A stretch of 50,830 nt of DNA from an uncultured bacterium (GTDB taxonomy: Bacteria; Patescibacteriota; Saccharimonadia; Saccharimonadales; Saccharimonadaceae), in assembly GCA_903821365.1 (NCBI GenBank), contig CAIJKY010000015.1:1-50830 (forward strand), written 5' to 3'. This document shows positions 28,886 to 38,279 of this stretch, piece after piece. Each line of letters opens with the position of its first letter. Within the stretch, counting starts at the first letter, position 1. Under the pieces are notes generated by a model. It saw only the letters and a list, made by a program, of their open reading frames with translations. It was not told the origin of the DNA and searched no databases. The position numbers and the translations under genes were made by a program.

Positions 28886-30007
28886 CTACTGGCCAAAACG
28901 CGTCACCGCTGACTTGACGGCGGCATACGAACTGTCTTGTTGCATCAATTTGCTGTCCATAAAGCTAATCGAGAATAAACCGTTATCTTGAAGTGTCTTT
29001 ATCGTTGCTGGCGTGAAAATTGCGCGCATGTCAGCGTCAAAGGCTGTTTGGCTGGCATTGTCAGGCTTAAAGTGCGACACCATCACTGGCCCATACTGAT
29101 GCAGCGCTTTTGTCATACGTAGCATAATGTCTTTATTATCGCCTTGGGTGCCCATGGCTTGAAAGCTCTGAAAATCAGAGGTTCGCAGTACATCGGCAAA
29201 CTGCGTGATTAATGAGCTACCGCCGCCGTTTGCGACATCATCATAGTTTGCTTGCCAGCCGCCCCAACTCAGCGATAGCTTTGCGTTTGGCGCATACTGC
29301 TTAAATATAGCCTGCGTTGCACGGTATTGGTCTTTGAGAGCTTTGTAGTAATTCTCTGCGCCCTTCCATTGGTTATCTTGGCAAGGATAGGTTTGTAATT
29401 CTGTGAACATGCTGACGTATAGCTGACCGCTGCCGTTATAGGCCTGCGCTAGCTGCTGCATGTCTCCCAAGAAGCCGCTCGAAAGCGGATAAGGCCGTCC
29501 ACACGCTGCGCCATACTTGGTTGTTATCGCTTGTTCTGGATCATCCGAATATATCACCAGATGCAAGCTATCGCCTTTCGCATAAGCTTGTGGAATGAGA
29601 TCACGCTTCCAGCCAGTCATAAACCCAAGGTCATTCGAGCCATTGTACCAACTTGTTAGCATCTTAATGGGCGCTTCGGCAGTGAGTCGCTCGCGGCTCG
29701 CAGAATCGAGTTCCGGGCCGATTCCAAACAGGAGAGGTTTTGTTGGTGTAGGCATTGGTGGCGTTACTGGTCCTGTGCCAGGATTAATGACAACTGGTGT
29801 GCCGATGGGCGCTGGTATTCCTATATCAACTGGGTCGGCTGGTGGAGCTACTGGCATGAGATTGGCGCTTGGTGCGACCGCTGGACCGGCCACGACAATA
29901 GCCGGCACAGTAACAATGGCAAGCATCACCACACCAGCAATTGAATACTTGTTGAAGATACGAGATAGTCGACTGGCGAAAGTTCGGCGAGCGGGAATGA
30001 TAAGCAT
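28886..30007 (-). CDS. Exported or anchored protein, possible glycosidase-like barrel
   Basis: A 373-residue protein with a basic N-terminus and one hydrophobic segment (about 23-41), followed by a Pro/Ala-rich linker (GPVTPPMPTPTKPLLFGIGP), so the rest lies outside the cell. The domain has the look of a TIM barrel (KMLTSWYNGSNDLGFMTGW; LHLVIYSDDPEQAI; ANAKLSLSWGGWQANYDDV-type strands), and similar sequences are common in Saccharibacteria. I cannot place a catalytic pair with confidence. It and the GH10 xylanase at 48517-49683 share the membrane-anchor plus Pro/Thr-linker design. Divergent from the aminopeptidase gene. Confidence 0.7.
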   Translation of the reverse strand: MLIIPARRTFASRLSRIFNKYSIAGVVMLAIVTVPAIVVAGPAVAPSANLMPVAPPADPVDIGIPAPIGTPVVINPGTGPVTPPMPTPTKPLLFGIGPELDSASRERLTAEAPIKMLTSWYNGSNDLGFMTGWKRDLIPQAYAKGDSLHLVIYSDDPEQAITTKYGAACGRPYPLSSGFLGDMQQLAQAYNGSGQLYVSMFTELQTYPCQDNQWKGAENYYKALKDQYRATQAIFKQYAPNAKLSLSWGGWQANYDDVANGGGSSLITQFADVLRTSDFQSFQAMGTQGDNKDIMLRMTKALHQYGPVMVSHFKPDNASQTAFDADMRAIFTPATIKTLQDNGLFSISFMDSKLMQQDSSYAAVKSAVTRFGQ

Positions 30008-30016
30008 CGTGCTTAT

Positions 30017-30044
30017 ACTGTACCACTTTTACCACGTATCGCAA
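30017..30044 (-). promoter_or_regulatory. Promoter of the anchored protein gene
   Basis: Minus-strand TTGCGA (30039-30044), 16-base spacer, TACAGT (30017-30022), 9 bases before the ATG at 30007, giving a leader of at most a few bases. Confidence 0.5.
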
Positions 30045-30089
30045 TATTATTGTCTACAAGAAGAACGCCAAAATTACCTGGGTTTTTGA

Positions 30090-30095
30090 TACACT
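30090..30095 (+). promoter_or_regulatory. -10 box, leaderless promoter of aminopeptidase gene
   Basis: TACACT followed by seven bases and the ATG at 30103. GAGAG in those seven bases is too close to act as a normal ribosome site. Confidence 0.5.
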
Positions 30096-30102
30096 GAGAG
30101 AT

Positions 30103-32625
30103 ATGCAAGCAATTAACCGACTTTTTTCTGCCTTCCAACCATCTCGTTACGATCTCGACATTACGCTTCTCCGCGTTGAGCGTCGCTTTACAGGCGTCGT
30201 TACGATATACGGCACCACTACTAAATCTAGTAGCCTTACCATACATAGTAAAGAGCTCGTTATTAGTGCCGTAACCGTCGCAGGACAGGCCGCGACCTTT
30301 GTTGCTGGTAAGGACGATGAACTTATTATCTCTTCACCAGCCATTGTTGTTGGCGATTGCCAGTTAGAGCTGACCTTTAGCGGTACCATCCAAGACCCTA
30401 TGCATGGATTATATCCTTGCTACTTTGAGCATAATGGCCGCAAAAAAGAGTTGCTGGCAACACAATTCGAAAGCCATCACGCGCGCGAGGTATTTCCGTG
30501 TGTCGATGAGCCAGAAGCAAAAGCCGTTTTTAACCTCAGTCTTACTACCGAAGAAGGCGTGAGCGTTCTTAGTAATACGCCCGTTAAACAGCAAACCAAC
30601 AGCGAAGACACGCAAACTACGCTATTTGAAACCACTCCTAAGATGAGCACCTATCTGCTTGCCTTTGTCGTTGGCGAATTACAATACAAAGAAGCAAAAA
30701 CAAAACACGGCGTTATTGTCCGTTCATGGGCAACCGTTGCCCAGCCAGCAGCGAGCCTTGATTTCTCAGTTCATTTTGCTGCCAAAGTTATCGAGTTCTT
30801 TAACGATTACTTTGGCATCGACTACCCGCTTGCAAAATGCGACAATGTCGCCCTGCCTGACTTTGCGGCCGGTGCTATGGAAAACTGGGGTCTTATCACC
30901 TATCGCGAAAGCACGTTGCTGGTGGATCCAATGAACAGCGGCGTGAGCCAAAAGCAGTACGTCGCTACCGTTATCGCTCACGAAGTCTCGCACCAATGGT
31001 TCGGCAACTTAGTGACGATGCAGTGGTGGAACGACTTATGGCTCAACGAAAGCTTTGCTGCCATGATGGAATATGTTGCAATCGATGCTATTTACCCTGA
31101 ATGGGATAGCTGGCTCGACTTTGCTTCGCACGATACGGTAGTGGCACTGCGCCGCGATTGTCTGCCTGGCGTGCAAGCCGTAAGCGTTGAGGTCAATCAC
31201 CCTGATGAGATAAGCACCTTGTTTGATCCAGCTATTGTCTATGCTAAGGGAGCCAATATTCTCAAGATGTTGCGCGCCTACGTTGGCGACAAGGCTTTTC
31301 GAGCTGGCTTACGCCAATATTTCACCCGTCACGCCTATGGCAATACTACCAGTGATGACTTATGGGTTGCACTTGCCGCTGCTAGTGGCAAAGATATTAA
31401 GACCTTTATGAGCGCTTGGATATACAAACCTGGCTATCCAAAAGTTGCCATTAGCCAGAATGAAACTGCGCTTGATATTTCACAAAAACGCCTGCTCATG
31501 GCCACAGAAGATAACAATTCTATCTGGCCGATACCTTTATTCGCTAATCAGGCAATCGACGAGCCAGTCTTGCAAATACGCCACGCGAAACAATCCGCAT
31601 CAAGTGATGTTCCAGTATTGTTGAATCAAGGTGGTCAAGGCTTTTTTGTCACCCAATATCTTGATGAACGACATAAAGAATATATCGCCACGCAACTTGC
31701 CGAAGGGAAATTTTCGCCACTCGACCGTTTGCGTATCTTGCACGAAACGCTACTTTTAGCACGCGGCGGTGAGCAGCCGATTACTGACGCTGTTCGACTA
31801 TTACCTGCCTACGCCCACGAATCAAAAGATGCAGTGTGGGATATGATGAGCCTTATTATTAGTGATGCGCGATTATTTAGCGAACACGATGATGCGATGG
31901 AAGCCGGGCTCAAACGTATCGTGCTACAGCTCGTCGGTGAGCAATTTGCAAAACTTGGTACTGTGCCACAAAAAACTGACACCGAAGAAGAGCGTAAACT
32001 GCGTGCCTCGATTTTTAGCCTTGCAGTCTGGGCCGGCAACGAAGAGGCAGTGGCCACCGCGCTGAGCGAGTTTGATCGCTTTGCAAAACCGAGCGACCTT
32101 GCTGTTGACCTTCGTGATGTTATTTACGCTACTGGTGCTCGCTGGCGAGGTGAACCCGCGTATGAGAAATTATTGCACCTATACAAAACTTCTACTTCTG
32201 CAGAAGAGCGCCAGACACTTGCTGCGAGCATGTCGGCTTGCCGCGAACCAGAGATTATCGATAAAATATTAGCACTCGTCACCGACAAAACAGTTGTTCG
32301 TTTGCAAGATGTCGGTTTCTGGCTTATCTACATGATCCGCAAAAAACACAGTCGTGAAGCAACGTGGAACTGGATGACCAGCCACTGGGACTGGATTGAA
32401 GCAAACTTCAAGTCAGATAAATCATATGACGACTACCCGCGATACGCTTCAGGCGCATTAATGGGCAAAGAGTGGATCAAACGGTATAAAGCCTTTTTCG
32501 AGCCAAAACTATCAGATGTCGCATTGCACCGCGCAATCACACTTGGCATCGCCGACGTCGAAGCCCGAACCGCTTGGTTTGAGCGCGACGAAGCTAGTCT
32601 GCGAGAATATCTTTCACAAATGTAG
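30103..32625 (+). CDS. M1 family metallo-aminopeptidase
   Basis: An 840-residue zinc aminopeptidase of the M1 family, close in size to the tricorn-interacting-factor F2/F3 and aminopeptidase N types. The substrate motif GAMEN is at 257-261 and the zinc site HEVSH (293-297) is followed 18 residues later by E316. The N-terminal beta domain and the long helical C-terminal domain are complete. There is no signal peptide, so it acts in the cytoplasm to recycle peptides, useful in an organism that scavenges amino acids (inference). The last 32 bases overlap the end of the convergent rnhB-yraN gene. Confidence 0.96.
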   Translation: MQAINRLFSAFQPSRYDLDITLLRVERRFTGVVTIYGTTTKSSSLTIHSKELVISAVTVAGQAATFVAGKDDELIISSPAIVVGDCQLELTFSGTIQDPMHGLYPCYFEHNGRKKELLATQFESHHAREVFPCVDEPEAKAVFNLSLTTEEGVSVLSNTPVKQQTNSEDTQTTLFETTPKMSTYLLAFVVGELQYKEAKTKHGVIVRSWATVAQPAASLDFSVHFAAKVIEFFNDYFGIDYPLAKCDNVALPDFAAGAMENWGLITYRESTLLVDPMNSGVSQKQYVATVIAHEVSHQWFGNLVTMQWWNDLWLNESFAAMMEYVAIDAIYPEWDSWLDFASHDTVVALRRDCLPGVQAVSVEVNHPDEISTLFDPAIVYAKGANILKMLRAYVGDKAFRAGLRQYFTRHAYGNTTSDDLWVALAAASGKDIKTFMSAWIYKPGYPKVAISQNETALDISQKRLLMATEDNNSIWPIPLFANQAIDEPVLQIRHAKQSASSDVPVLLNQGGQGFFVTQYLDERHKEYIATQLAEGKFSPLDRLRILHETLLLARGGEQPITDAVRLLPAYAHESKDAVWDMMSLIISDARLFSEHDDAMEAGLKRIVLQLVGEQFAKLGTVPQKTDTEEERKLRASIFSLAVWAGNEEAVATALSEFDRFAKPSDLAVDLRDVIYATGARWRGEPAYEKLLHLYKTSTSAEERQTLAASMSACREPEIIDKILALVTDKTVVRLQDVGFWLIYMIRKKHSREATWNWMTSHWDWIEANFKSDKSYDDYPRYASGALMGKEWIKRYKAFFEPKLSDVALHRAITLGIADVEARTAWFERDEASLREYLSQM

Positions 32626-33541
32626 TCACCATTGGCGGGCTCTCCGTCAGTTCAATTGCTGCCAGCTGCAAGGCACCATGCCAGCCAGACATATGTTGCC
32701 ATGCGTGCGCGGCAAACAGCATTTGTTGCTGCTTTTTGGGTGTAATATAGTCAAATCCCGTGCCTGCACGCGCGTTGCGCCGATACTTCACTTCGACGCA
32801 GTACACAGTGCCTGCATATTCGGCGATGATATCGATTTCACAGCGTTTAGTTTTCCAGTTGCGCAGTAAGATAGTAAAATCATGCGCCACTAACCATTCG
32901 GCCGCCACAGTTTCAGCCACCGTGCCGATTGCGACTGCGCCCGGCTTCTTTGGCTCGCTATACTCAGTCATTGCTTCAGCCGTGCCAGTCATCGCTTTCA
33001 TTGGCGCAAAGCTTTTTCGATGCACATTGCTTACACCGTATGCGGTAAGTCCTTGTTGGTGAAGCGCCGTACCATAGCCAACATGCTTCTCAAAGCCGTA
33101 CCCAGGAAATAGTGATGCGAGCTGTTCCATATAAGTATCTCGTGCAACTTTAGCAATAATCGACGCCGCCATCACCGAAGGGATAAGCTGGTCGGCTTTC
33201 TTAAGCGTCGTGACACCTGGACGCTCAAGCAACCGGATCGTGCCATCGATAATAATTTCCGAATATATACTTGGCATTGCCGCAACCGATCGCTCGGCCG
33301 CCAGTTTCAAAGCCGCCGACATGCCAATCGCGTCGATAGCCTTGGCGCTGACCCAGCCGATACCAATCCATAGCGCATGTTGACGAATTAAAGGCGCCAA
33401 CATATCACGCCGCTTCTTACTCAATAACTTGCTATCGTTCAAGCCAAGCTGCTTGCCTAGCGCATCATCAATCACTGCCGAGGCGACAACAACTGGCCCC
33501 GCCCATGCACCACGCCCAACTTCATCAATGCCAACAATCAT
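32594..33541 (-). CDS. rnhB: RNase HII fused to YraN-type nuclease
   Basis: A 315-residue fusion. Residues 1-about 190 are RNase HII: MIVGIDEVGRGAWAGPVVVA with D6/E7, and ASIIAKVARD, which removes ribonucleotides and RNA primers from DNA. Residues about 205-300 are a YraN (UPF0102) domain with the nuclease-like core EIDIIAEYAGTVYCVEVKYR. In many bacteria rnhB and yraN are neighbouring genes; here they are one protein, implying joint action. An upstream ATG at 33562 lies in front of the -10 TACACT, so ATG 33541, six bases after it, is taken. The 3' end overlaps the aminopeptidase gene by 32 bases. Confidence 0.93.
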   Translation of the reverse strand: MIVGIDEVGRGAWAGPVVVASAVIDDALGKQLGLNDSKLLSKKRRDMLAPLIRQHALWIGIGWVSAKAIDAIGMSAALKLAAERSVAAMPSIYSEIIIDGTIRLLERPGVTTLKKADQLIPSVMAASIIAKVARDTYMEQLASLFPGYGFEKHVGYGTALHQQGLTAYGVSNVHRKSFAPMKAMTGTAEAMTEYSEPKKPGAVAIGTVAETVAAEWLVAHDFTILLRNWKTKRCEIDIIAEYAGTVYCVEVKYRRNARAGTGFDYITPKKQQQMLFAAHAWQHMSGWHGALQLAAIELTESPPMVTTFVKDILAD

Positions 33542-33547
33542 TGGTTC

Positions 33548-33553
33548 AGTGTA
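33548..33553 (-). promoter_or_regulatory. -10 box, leaderless promoter of rnhB-yraN
   Basis: TACACT on the minus strand, six bases before the ATG at 33541. A T-rich TTTTGA lies 16 bases further upstream inside the adjacent terminator. Confidence 0.5.
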
Positions 33554-33571
33554 GCAGACCATCGCAGTGTC

Positions 33572-33605
33572 AAAAAAATCCCCACCTGTATGATGGGGAT
33601 TTTTT
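33572..33605 (-). terminator. Intrinsic terminator of rplS
   Basis: AAAAAAATCCCC and GGGGATTTTTT arms with an 11-base loop. T runs on both strands, so it could act both ways; on the minus strand it ends the rplS transcript just before the rnhB-yraN promoter. Confidence 0.9.
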
Positions 33606-33622
33606 GTGAGTTGTTTTGAAAA

Positions 33623-34144
33623 CTAGGCGTTTTCTTTGTGACGAGCTTCTACTTCAGCTTGTTTTTTCTCGAGTGCTGCTTCTTTTGCATTTTGCTTCTC
33701 AGCAGTCGCGGTTGCTTTTGCTGCAACTTCTTCTTTGATGTGCTCAAGCTCGGCTTCAGCAACTTTGTCAGTGACATCGTTAACTGCAGTACGGTCAAAG
33801 TCGACACCAGTCAAACGTGCAGATTTACCGCTACGCTGGCGAAGGTACGTCAAGTAGTTACGGCGAACTTTTGTACGCTTTGTTACTTCTACCTTCAAGA
33901 TAAGTGGGCTGTGGAGCAAGTATGTCTTTTCGACACCAACACCGCTCGCAATACGACGAACAGTAATGGTATTGGTGATGCTCTCACGTCGGCTTGTACG
34001 GAGTACAATGCCTTCGAAGATCTGCACACGCTCTTTGCTACCTTCTTGAATCTTTTGGTGTACACGAACAGTGTCGCCGCTGCGAACGTCAACGACTTTG
34101 TTCTTCATGTGCTCTGCTTGAACTTTTTGAATAAGTGCGAACAT
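33623..34144 (-). CDS. rplS: 50S ribosomal protein L19 with C-terminal extension
   Basis: Large-subunit protein L19, at the subunit interface. The core is complete: VDVRSGDTVRVHQKIQEGSK, VQIFEGIVLRTSRRES, and VEKTYLLHSPLILKVEV, ending near residue 115 (RSGKSARL). About 60 further residues, Ala/Lys/Glu-rich and likely coiled-coil or helix (EELEHIKEEVAAKATATAEK-type), extend it to 173, longer than the usual 115-130. A promoter about 85 bases upstream leaves a sizeable 5' leader, unlike most genes here. Single-gene unit with terminator. Confidence 0.96.
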   Translation of the reverse strand: MFALIQKVQAEHMKNKVVDVRSGDTVRVHQKIQEGSKERVQIFEGIVLRTSRRESITNTITVRRIASGVGVEKTYLLHSPLILKVEVTKRTKVRRNYLTYLRQRSGKSARLTGVDFDRTAVNDVTDKVAEAELEHIKEEVAAKATATAEKQNAKEAALEKKQAEVEARHKENA

Positions 34145-34234
34145 AATTAATTCACTCTACCTTTGATACTACTATTAATACTTCTGTAGCTCCGCTATAA
34201 CCTCACAGTTATGACGCAACCTTCAATCTAGGAA

Positions 34235-34263
34235 ATTTTACCATAAAGCGTAGATTATTCCAA
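34235..34263 (-). promoter_or_regulatory. Promoter of rplS with long leader
   Basis: Minus-strand TTGGAA (34258-34263), 17-base spacer, TAAAAT (34235-34240). Transcription would start near 34228 and leave about 84 bases before the ATG at 34144, containing a small ATAAC/GTTAT hairpin. This could be a site of autogenous control, known for L19 leaders in other phyla. Confidence 0.5.
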
Positions 34264-34340
34264 GAGCAAGCCTACTTATTGCATAATTCGTACCAGGTCG
34301 TGCATAATAGGCATAAGCATTACAACAGTTTTAGGTTACT

Positions 34341-36116
34341 ATGAATACTTCCCAAGCTCACCACACCGGCGTTATCGTCAATGAACATAGTGTCAGCTTT
34401 TGGCTGTGGGCTCCATTCGCAAAAGCCGTGTCCATTGTCGGTGATTTCAATAGCTGGCAAGAGACCGCCACGCCGCTCGAGCATAAACACGACGGCTATT
34501 GGTACGTCGATGTAGCAGGCGCTGAGCCTGGCCAACAGTACAAATATTGCTTGACCACTCAAGATAACACGGTGATAAAAAAGAATGACCCCCGCGCCTT
34601 GCAATTGACCGCCACCGGGGACAACGCGATTATCGTTGATCCCGACTTTGACTGGCAAGCCGACAACTTTACCCTTGGCCCCGTTAATCAGCAGGTCATC
34701 TACGAATTGCATATCGGCACGTTCAACCGCCCCGACCCCTCGACAAGCGGTACGTTCGATACGGCAATTGAAAAACTCGACTACCTCGCAACGCTTGGTG
34801 TTACCGCCATAGAATTAATGCCCTGCAGTGAAAACTGGATGGATCGCTGGTGGGGCTATACCCCCGACTACCCTTACGCGGTCGAGTCGGCCTACGGTGG
34901 TCGCCATGCCATGATGCGCTTCGTCCGCGAGGCTCACAAACGCGGCATTGGTATCATTCTTGACGTTGTCTACAACCACCTGAGTCCAGACCCGGGTCTT
35001 GATATTTGGCAATTCGATGGTTGGCAAGAAAACAATCGCGGTGGTATTTATTTTTATAATGATTGGCGAGCGGTAACTCCTTGGGGAGACACTCGTCTAG
35101 ATTATGGCCGGCCTGAAGTCCGTGACTATATTGTCGAGAACGCGCGCATGTGGCTGCGTGACTGCCACGTCGACGGCCTGCGCGTTGATTCGACGCACTA
35201 CATCCGCAATGCACAGGGCCGCGACAATGACGCCTCGACCGATATCCACGATGGTTGGGCAGTTCTACAAGCGATTACCGCTGCAGCTGCCAAGGAGCGC
35301 CCGCACAGCCTGCTTATAGCCGAAGACACAGCAAGTAACTCTTCCGTCACCACTCACGCGCCAGAAGGCTTAGGCTTTGCCGCACAATGGGAGACGCCAC
35401 TTCCCTTCGTTCTCCGCGAGCTGCTGAGCACTACTGACGATGCATCGCGTAGCTTTACCGATCTTTGCACCTCTATGGAGAAAACATATAATGGCAACCC
35501 CTTTAGCAAAGTCATATACAGCGAATCGCACGATGCCGACGCTAATGGACGCGCGCGATTAAACGAAGAAATATCGCCTGGCGACAGTGGCAATCTATAT
35601 GCACGACGCCGAAGCGGCCTTGCCGCAGCGCTTGTACTGACGGCACCCGGCATACCGATGCTTTTTCAAGGTCAAGAATTTATGGAAAAAGGCTGCTTCA
35701 GCAACTGGCGAGCACTCGACTGGGAGCAACCGGCACACCATAGCGGCATAGTGCAACTCTATAAAGATCTCGTCGCACTGCGTCGCAATACTCGCCAGCA
35801 AACAGCAGGTCTTCAGGGCAAAACGATTCATTTCTTTGCTCGCGATGAGGACGCAAAAGTACTTGCCTATGCACGAAGCGACAAAGGCGGCGCACGCGAC
35901 ACAACTTTTATTGTCTGCAACATGTCAAACCAAAGCCTCACAGACTACAAACTCAATTTTCCAAACGACGGCATTTGGCATGTACGGCTTAACAGCGACT
36001 GGCAAGGCTACGGTCATGACTTTAACGGCACCGAGGCCGACTCAGTCACCGTACATGACAGTAACGCCACCATAGCCATTGGTCCCTACTCATTTCTCAT
36101 CTTTTCTCAAGAGTAA
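34341..36116 (+). CDS. GH13 alpha-glucan branching enzyme-like protein
   Basis: A 591-residue protein with an N-terminal CBM48 domain (SFWLWAPFAKAVSIVGDFNSW) and a GH13 catalytic barrel. Four conserved regions are visible: DVVYNH, GLRVDSTHYI (nucleophile Asp), LIAEDTAS (acid/base Glu) and YSESHD. The architecture and YSESHD are typical of 1,4-alpha-glucan branching enzymes and of glycosyltrehalose hydrolases; the first is preferred. It would act on glycogen-like polymer in the cytoplasm. No other glycogen genes are in the window. A short gap leads to the small membrane protein at 36159. Confidence 0.88.
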   Translation: MNTSQAHHTGVIVNEHSVSFWLWAPFAKAVSIVGDFNSWQETATPLEHKHDGYWYVDVAGAEPGQQYKYCLTTQDNTVIKKNDPRALQLTATGDNAIIVDPDFDWQADNFTLGPVNQQVIYELHIGTFNRPDPSTSGTFDTAIEKLDYLATLGVTAIELMPCSENWMDRWWGYTPDYPYAVESAYGGRHAMMRFVREAHKRGIGIILDVVYNHLSPDPGLDIWQFDGWQENNRGGIYFYNDWRAVTPWGDTRLDYGRPEVRDYIVENARMWLRDCHVDGLRVDSTHYIRNAQGRDNDASTDIHDGWAVLQAITAAAAKERPHSLLIAEDTASNSSVTTHAPEGLGFAAQWETPLPFVLRELLSTTDDASRSFTDLCTSMEKTYNGNPFSKVIYSESHDADANGRARLNEEISPGDSGNLYARRRSGLAAALVLTAPGIPMLFQGQEFMEKGCFSNWRALDWEQPAHHSGIVQLYKDLVALRRNTRQQTAGLQGKTIHFFARDEDAKVLAYARSDKGGARDTTFIVCNMSNQSLTDYKLNFPNDGIWHVRLNSDWQGYGHDFNGTEADSVTVHDSNATIAIGPYSFLIFSQE

Positions 36117-36158
36117 TAGTGTATATTTAAATCATATTAGTTCCCAAGGAGCATATGC

Positions 36159-36614
36159 ATGACCGGACTCAACCACGCCACCACAGGCATTGCCATTGCG
36201 CTCGTTGTTAAACAGCCGGCTCTGGCACCCTTTTTAGCTTTCGCCTCACATTTTGTGCTCGATTCAGTCCCCCACTTCGGTCACCCAAAATTACAGTCAA
36301 TAACGTCCGTATTGAAGAAGTATATCGCCGCCGAGGCCATATCAATGACAGTTGTAACGCTCCTGGCTATGTATCTATTTCCAACGCACGCATTTTTGAT
36401 CGGCCTGTGTGCTTTTGTCGCGTTTGCTCCCGATCTTATCTGGTTTTTCACCTACTTCACGCCAAAAAGCTGGATCGTTCGCCATCTCCATTATTTCATT
36501 GAATTCTCGAAAAATATTCAGTGGTACGAAAAACCGCCAGGACTAATCGTCGAAGCGGTTTATTTTGCTTGTATCGTTACGGTCATCGTTTACCAATACG
36601 GCGTCTATCACTAG
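36159..36614 (+). CDS. Small integral membrane protein
   Basis: A 151-residue protein with about four hydrophobic segments. The start MTGLNHATTGIAIALVVKQP and the motif FVLDSVPHFGHP resemble the membrane-bound metal-dependent hydrolase (YdjM/DUF457) proteins, which carry His-Asp patterns near the membrane, but it is shorter than most. A later YFIEFSKNIQWYEKPPG loop and a final helix follow. AAGGAG precedes the ATG. The stop shares bases with that of the convergent pilB gene (CTAG). Assignment tentative. Confidence 0.72.
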   Translation: MTGLNHATTGIAIALVVKQPALAPFLAFASHFVLDSVPHFGHPKLQSITSVLKKYIAAEAISMTVVTLLAMYLFPTHAFLIGLCAFVAFAPDLIWFFTYFTPKSWIVRHLHYFIEFSKNIQWYEKPPGLIVEAVYFACIVTVIVYQYGVYH

Positions 36615-38233
36615 ATAACGCGGTTGACTTCTTCGATCGTCGTTTCACCATTGAGTGCACGTGCTACACCTTGCTGTAGGAGCGTCATCATACCTTGCCC
36701 AATAGCGGTTTTCTCAATAATTTCCGAACCCTCAGTTGCGCTCTCGCCACGAAGGAATTTCTGAATCTCTTCAGTAATAATCATTTGTTCCATCAAGACA
36801 ATTCGGCCTTTGTAGCCAAACGGATTCTCTGGCGTCGGTACTGGTCGATACAACGTCAAGTTGTTGACATCGATTGGTGGCGCACTGGCGGGCATCGTTT
36901 CAATAACTGAGCGTAGCCATTTTTTTGTCGGTTCGTCAGGCTCGTACGCTTCTTTTGCGTTGTCATCAAGCCGACGAACTAAACGCTGACCAATAATAAG
37001 ACGGATTGCCGTTGAGAATATCGGGTTGATGCCAATCATATCAATCATGCGGCTCAAGGCCGTAGCGGCGGAGTTCGCATGGAAGGTTGTTAGAACCAAG
37101 TGGCCAGTAATAGACGCTTGAACGGCTGTCTTTGCCGTATCGACGTCGCGGATCTCACCAATCATCACCACATCAGGGTCAAGTCGCAGCACAGCGCGTA
37201 GCTTGTCGGCAAAACTATCACCGTCTTGCGTCGTTACTGGGATCTGGCTAATACCAGGAATACTGTATTCAACTGGATCTTCCAATGTTAAAATCTTACG
37301 CGATGTCTCATTCAGAGAATTGATAATGCTATATAGCGTGGTTGATTTACCAGAGCCAGTTGGCCCGACAACCATCACCATGCCGTGTGGATGACTGATG
37401 ATGTCACTAAATTCTTTGCGCTCGGCCTGCGTTAAACCAAGCTGGTCGAGATTCAACAAGCTCTCATCAAAGTTGAACAAACGAATAACAGCATCTTGGC
37501 CGTGCACTGTTGGTACCGTTTCAATACGCATGTTCAAGATGTCGCGCTTGCCATCTGGCCGCGTTACTTCTTGGGTCAAATGTCCGGTCTGTGCGTCACT
37601 GGCCGCAAATGAAATGTTAGCGCGTGACGCCAAAGAAGCCAGCACAACGCGGTATTTATCGTGAGTTATATTGGCAACAGGGTGCAAGGCGCCGTCAACG
37701 CGAAAACGAATGCGCACATCAAGACGTTGTGGCTCAACGTGGATGTCACTAGCGTTCAGTGCGTAGGCCTGCATAACGAGATAGTTCAAAAGATCATCAG
37801 ATGTTACCGTTTCAAGCGTATGCGAAACAGCGGCAATTGTTGCACTATCGCCTTCGCTAGCGATCTTGACGTCATCGTAATGCACTTCTTTTGGCGGGTC
37901 ATAGCGCAGCATAATATCTTTGAAGCTGGCGTCACTGATGAGATAGAAGTCAATATTAAGGTCACGATGCGCTTCGCGCATTTTGCGCACCGTCGGCTGC
38001 GGCGTATTAATAGTAATACCGAAGGTTAAATTCTGGTCGGTTGCCGGTGCGAGCAAAGGCACCATTAGCGACTTATACATTTCTGCAACCGTCATATAAC
38101 CTTCGACCATTGGCAGATTTTTTAATATCTGCCGGACATCAAGATATTGCAAGCCTAAGAGCTGCGAGCGGCGCTCGGTATTCAGCTCTTCTTGCTGGCG
38201 CATTCTTTCATTAGCTTTACTATCACGGGTCAT
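36611..38233 (-). CDS. pilB: Type IV pilus assembly ATPase (PilB/GspE-like)
   Basis: A 540-residue secretion/pilus ATPase of the GspE/PilB family. After an N-terminal domain (LGLQYLDVRQILKNLP ...) comes the conserved ASDIHVEPQ segment, Walker A GPTGSGKST, an Asp box, Walker B VVMIGEIRDVDTA and HANSA. It powers pilus extension at the inner membrane; Saccharibacteria use type IV pili for motility and host contact. Other pilus genes are outside the window. The frame is open to 38293, but the ATG at 38233, seven bases after TACAAT, is preferred. Its C-terminus shares the CTAG with the preceding convergent gene. Confidence 0.93.
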   Translation of the reverse strand: MTRDSKANERMRQQEELNTERRSQLLGLQYLDVRQILKNLPMVEGYMTVAEMYKSLMVPLLAPATDQNLTFGITINTPQPTVRKMREAHRDLNIDFYLISDASFKDIMLRYDPPKEVHYDDVKIASEGDSATIAAVSHTLETVTSDDLLNYLVMQAYALNASDIHVEPQRLDVRIRFRVDGALHPVANITHDKYRVVLASLASRANISFAASDAQTGHLTQEVTRPDGKRDILNMRIETVPTVHGQDAVIRLFNFDESLLNLDQLGLTQAERKEFSDIISHPHGMVMVVGPTGSGKSTTLYSIINSLNETSRKILTLEDPVEYSIPGISQIPVTTQDGDSFADKLRAVLRLDPDVVMIGEIRDVDTAKTAVQASITGHLVLTTFHANSAATALSRMIDMIGINPIFSTAIRLIIGQRLVRRLDDNAKEAYEPDEPTKKWLRSVIETMPASAPPIDVNNLTLYRPVPTPENPFGYKGRIVLMEQMIITEEIQKFLRGESATEGSEIIEKTAIGQGMMTLLQQGVARALNGETTIEEVNRVI

Positions 38234-38240
38234 TCCTCTT

Positions 38241-38246
38241 ATTGTA
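38241..38246 (-). promoter_or_regulatory. -10 box, leaderless promoter of pilB
   Basis: TACAAT on the minus strand, seven bases before ATG 38233; the seven bases read AAGAGGA, too close to serve as a normal ribosome site. Confidence 0.5.
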
Positions 38247-38279
38247 CCTGAATAAGCACAAGCAATAAAGCCAACAATG

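Noticed and set aside
30147-30389. Reverse ORF inside the aminopeptidase gene
   Set aside because: Shadow of a fully conserved M1 enzyme.
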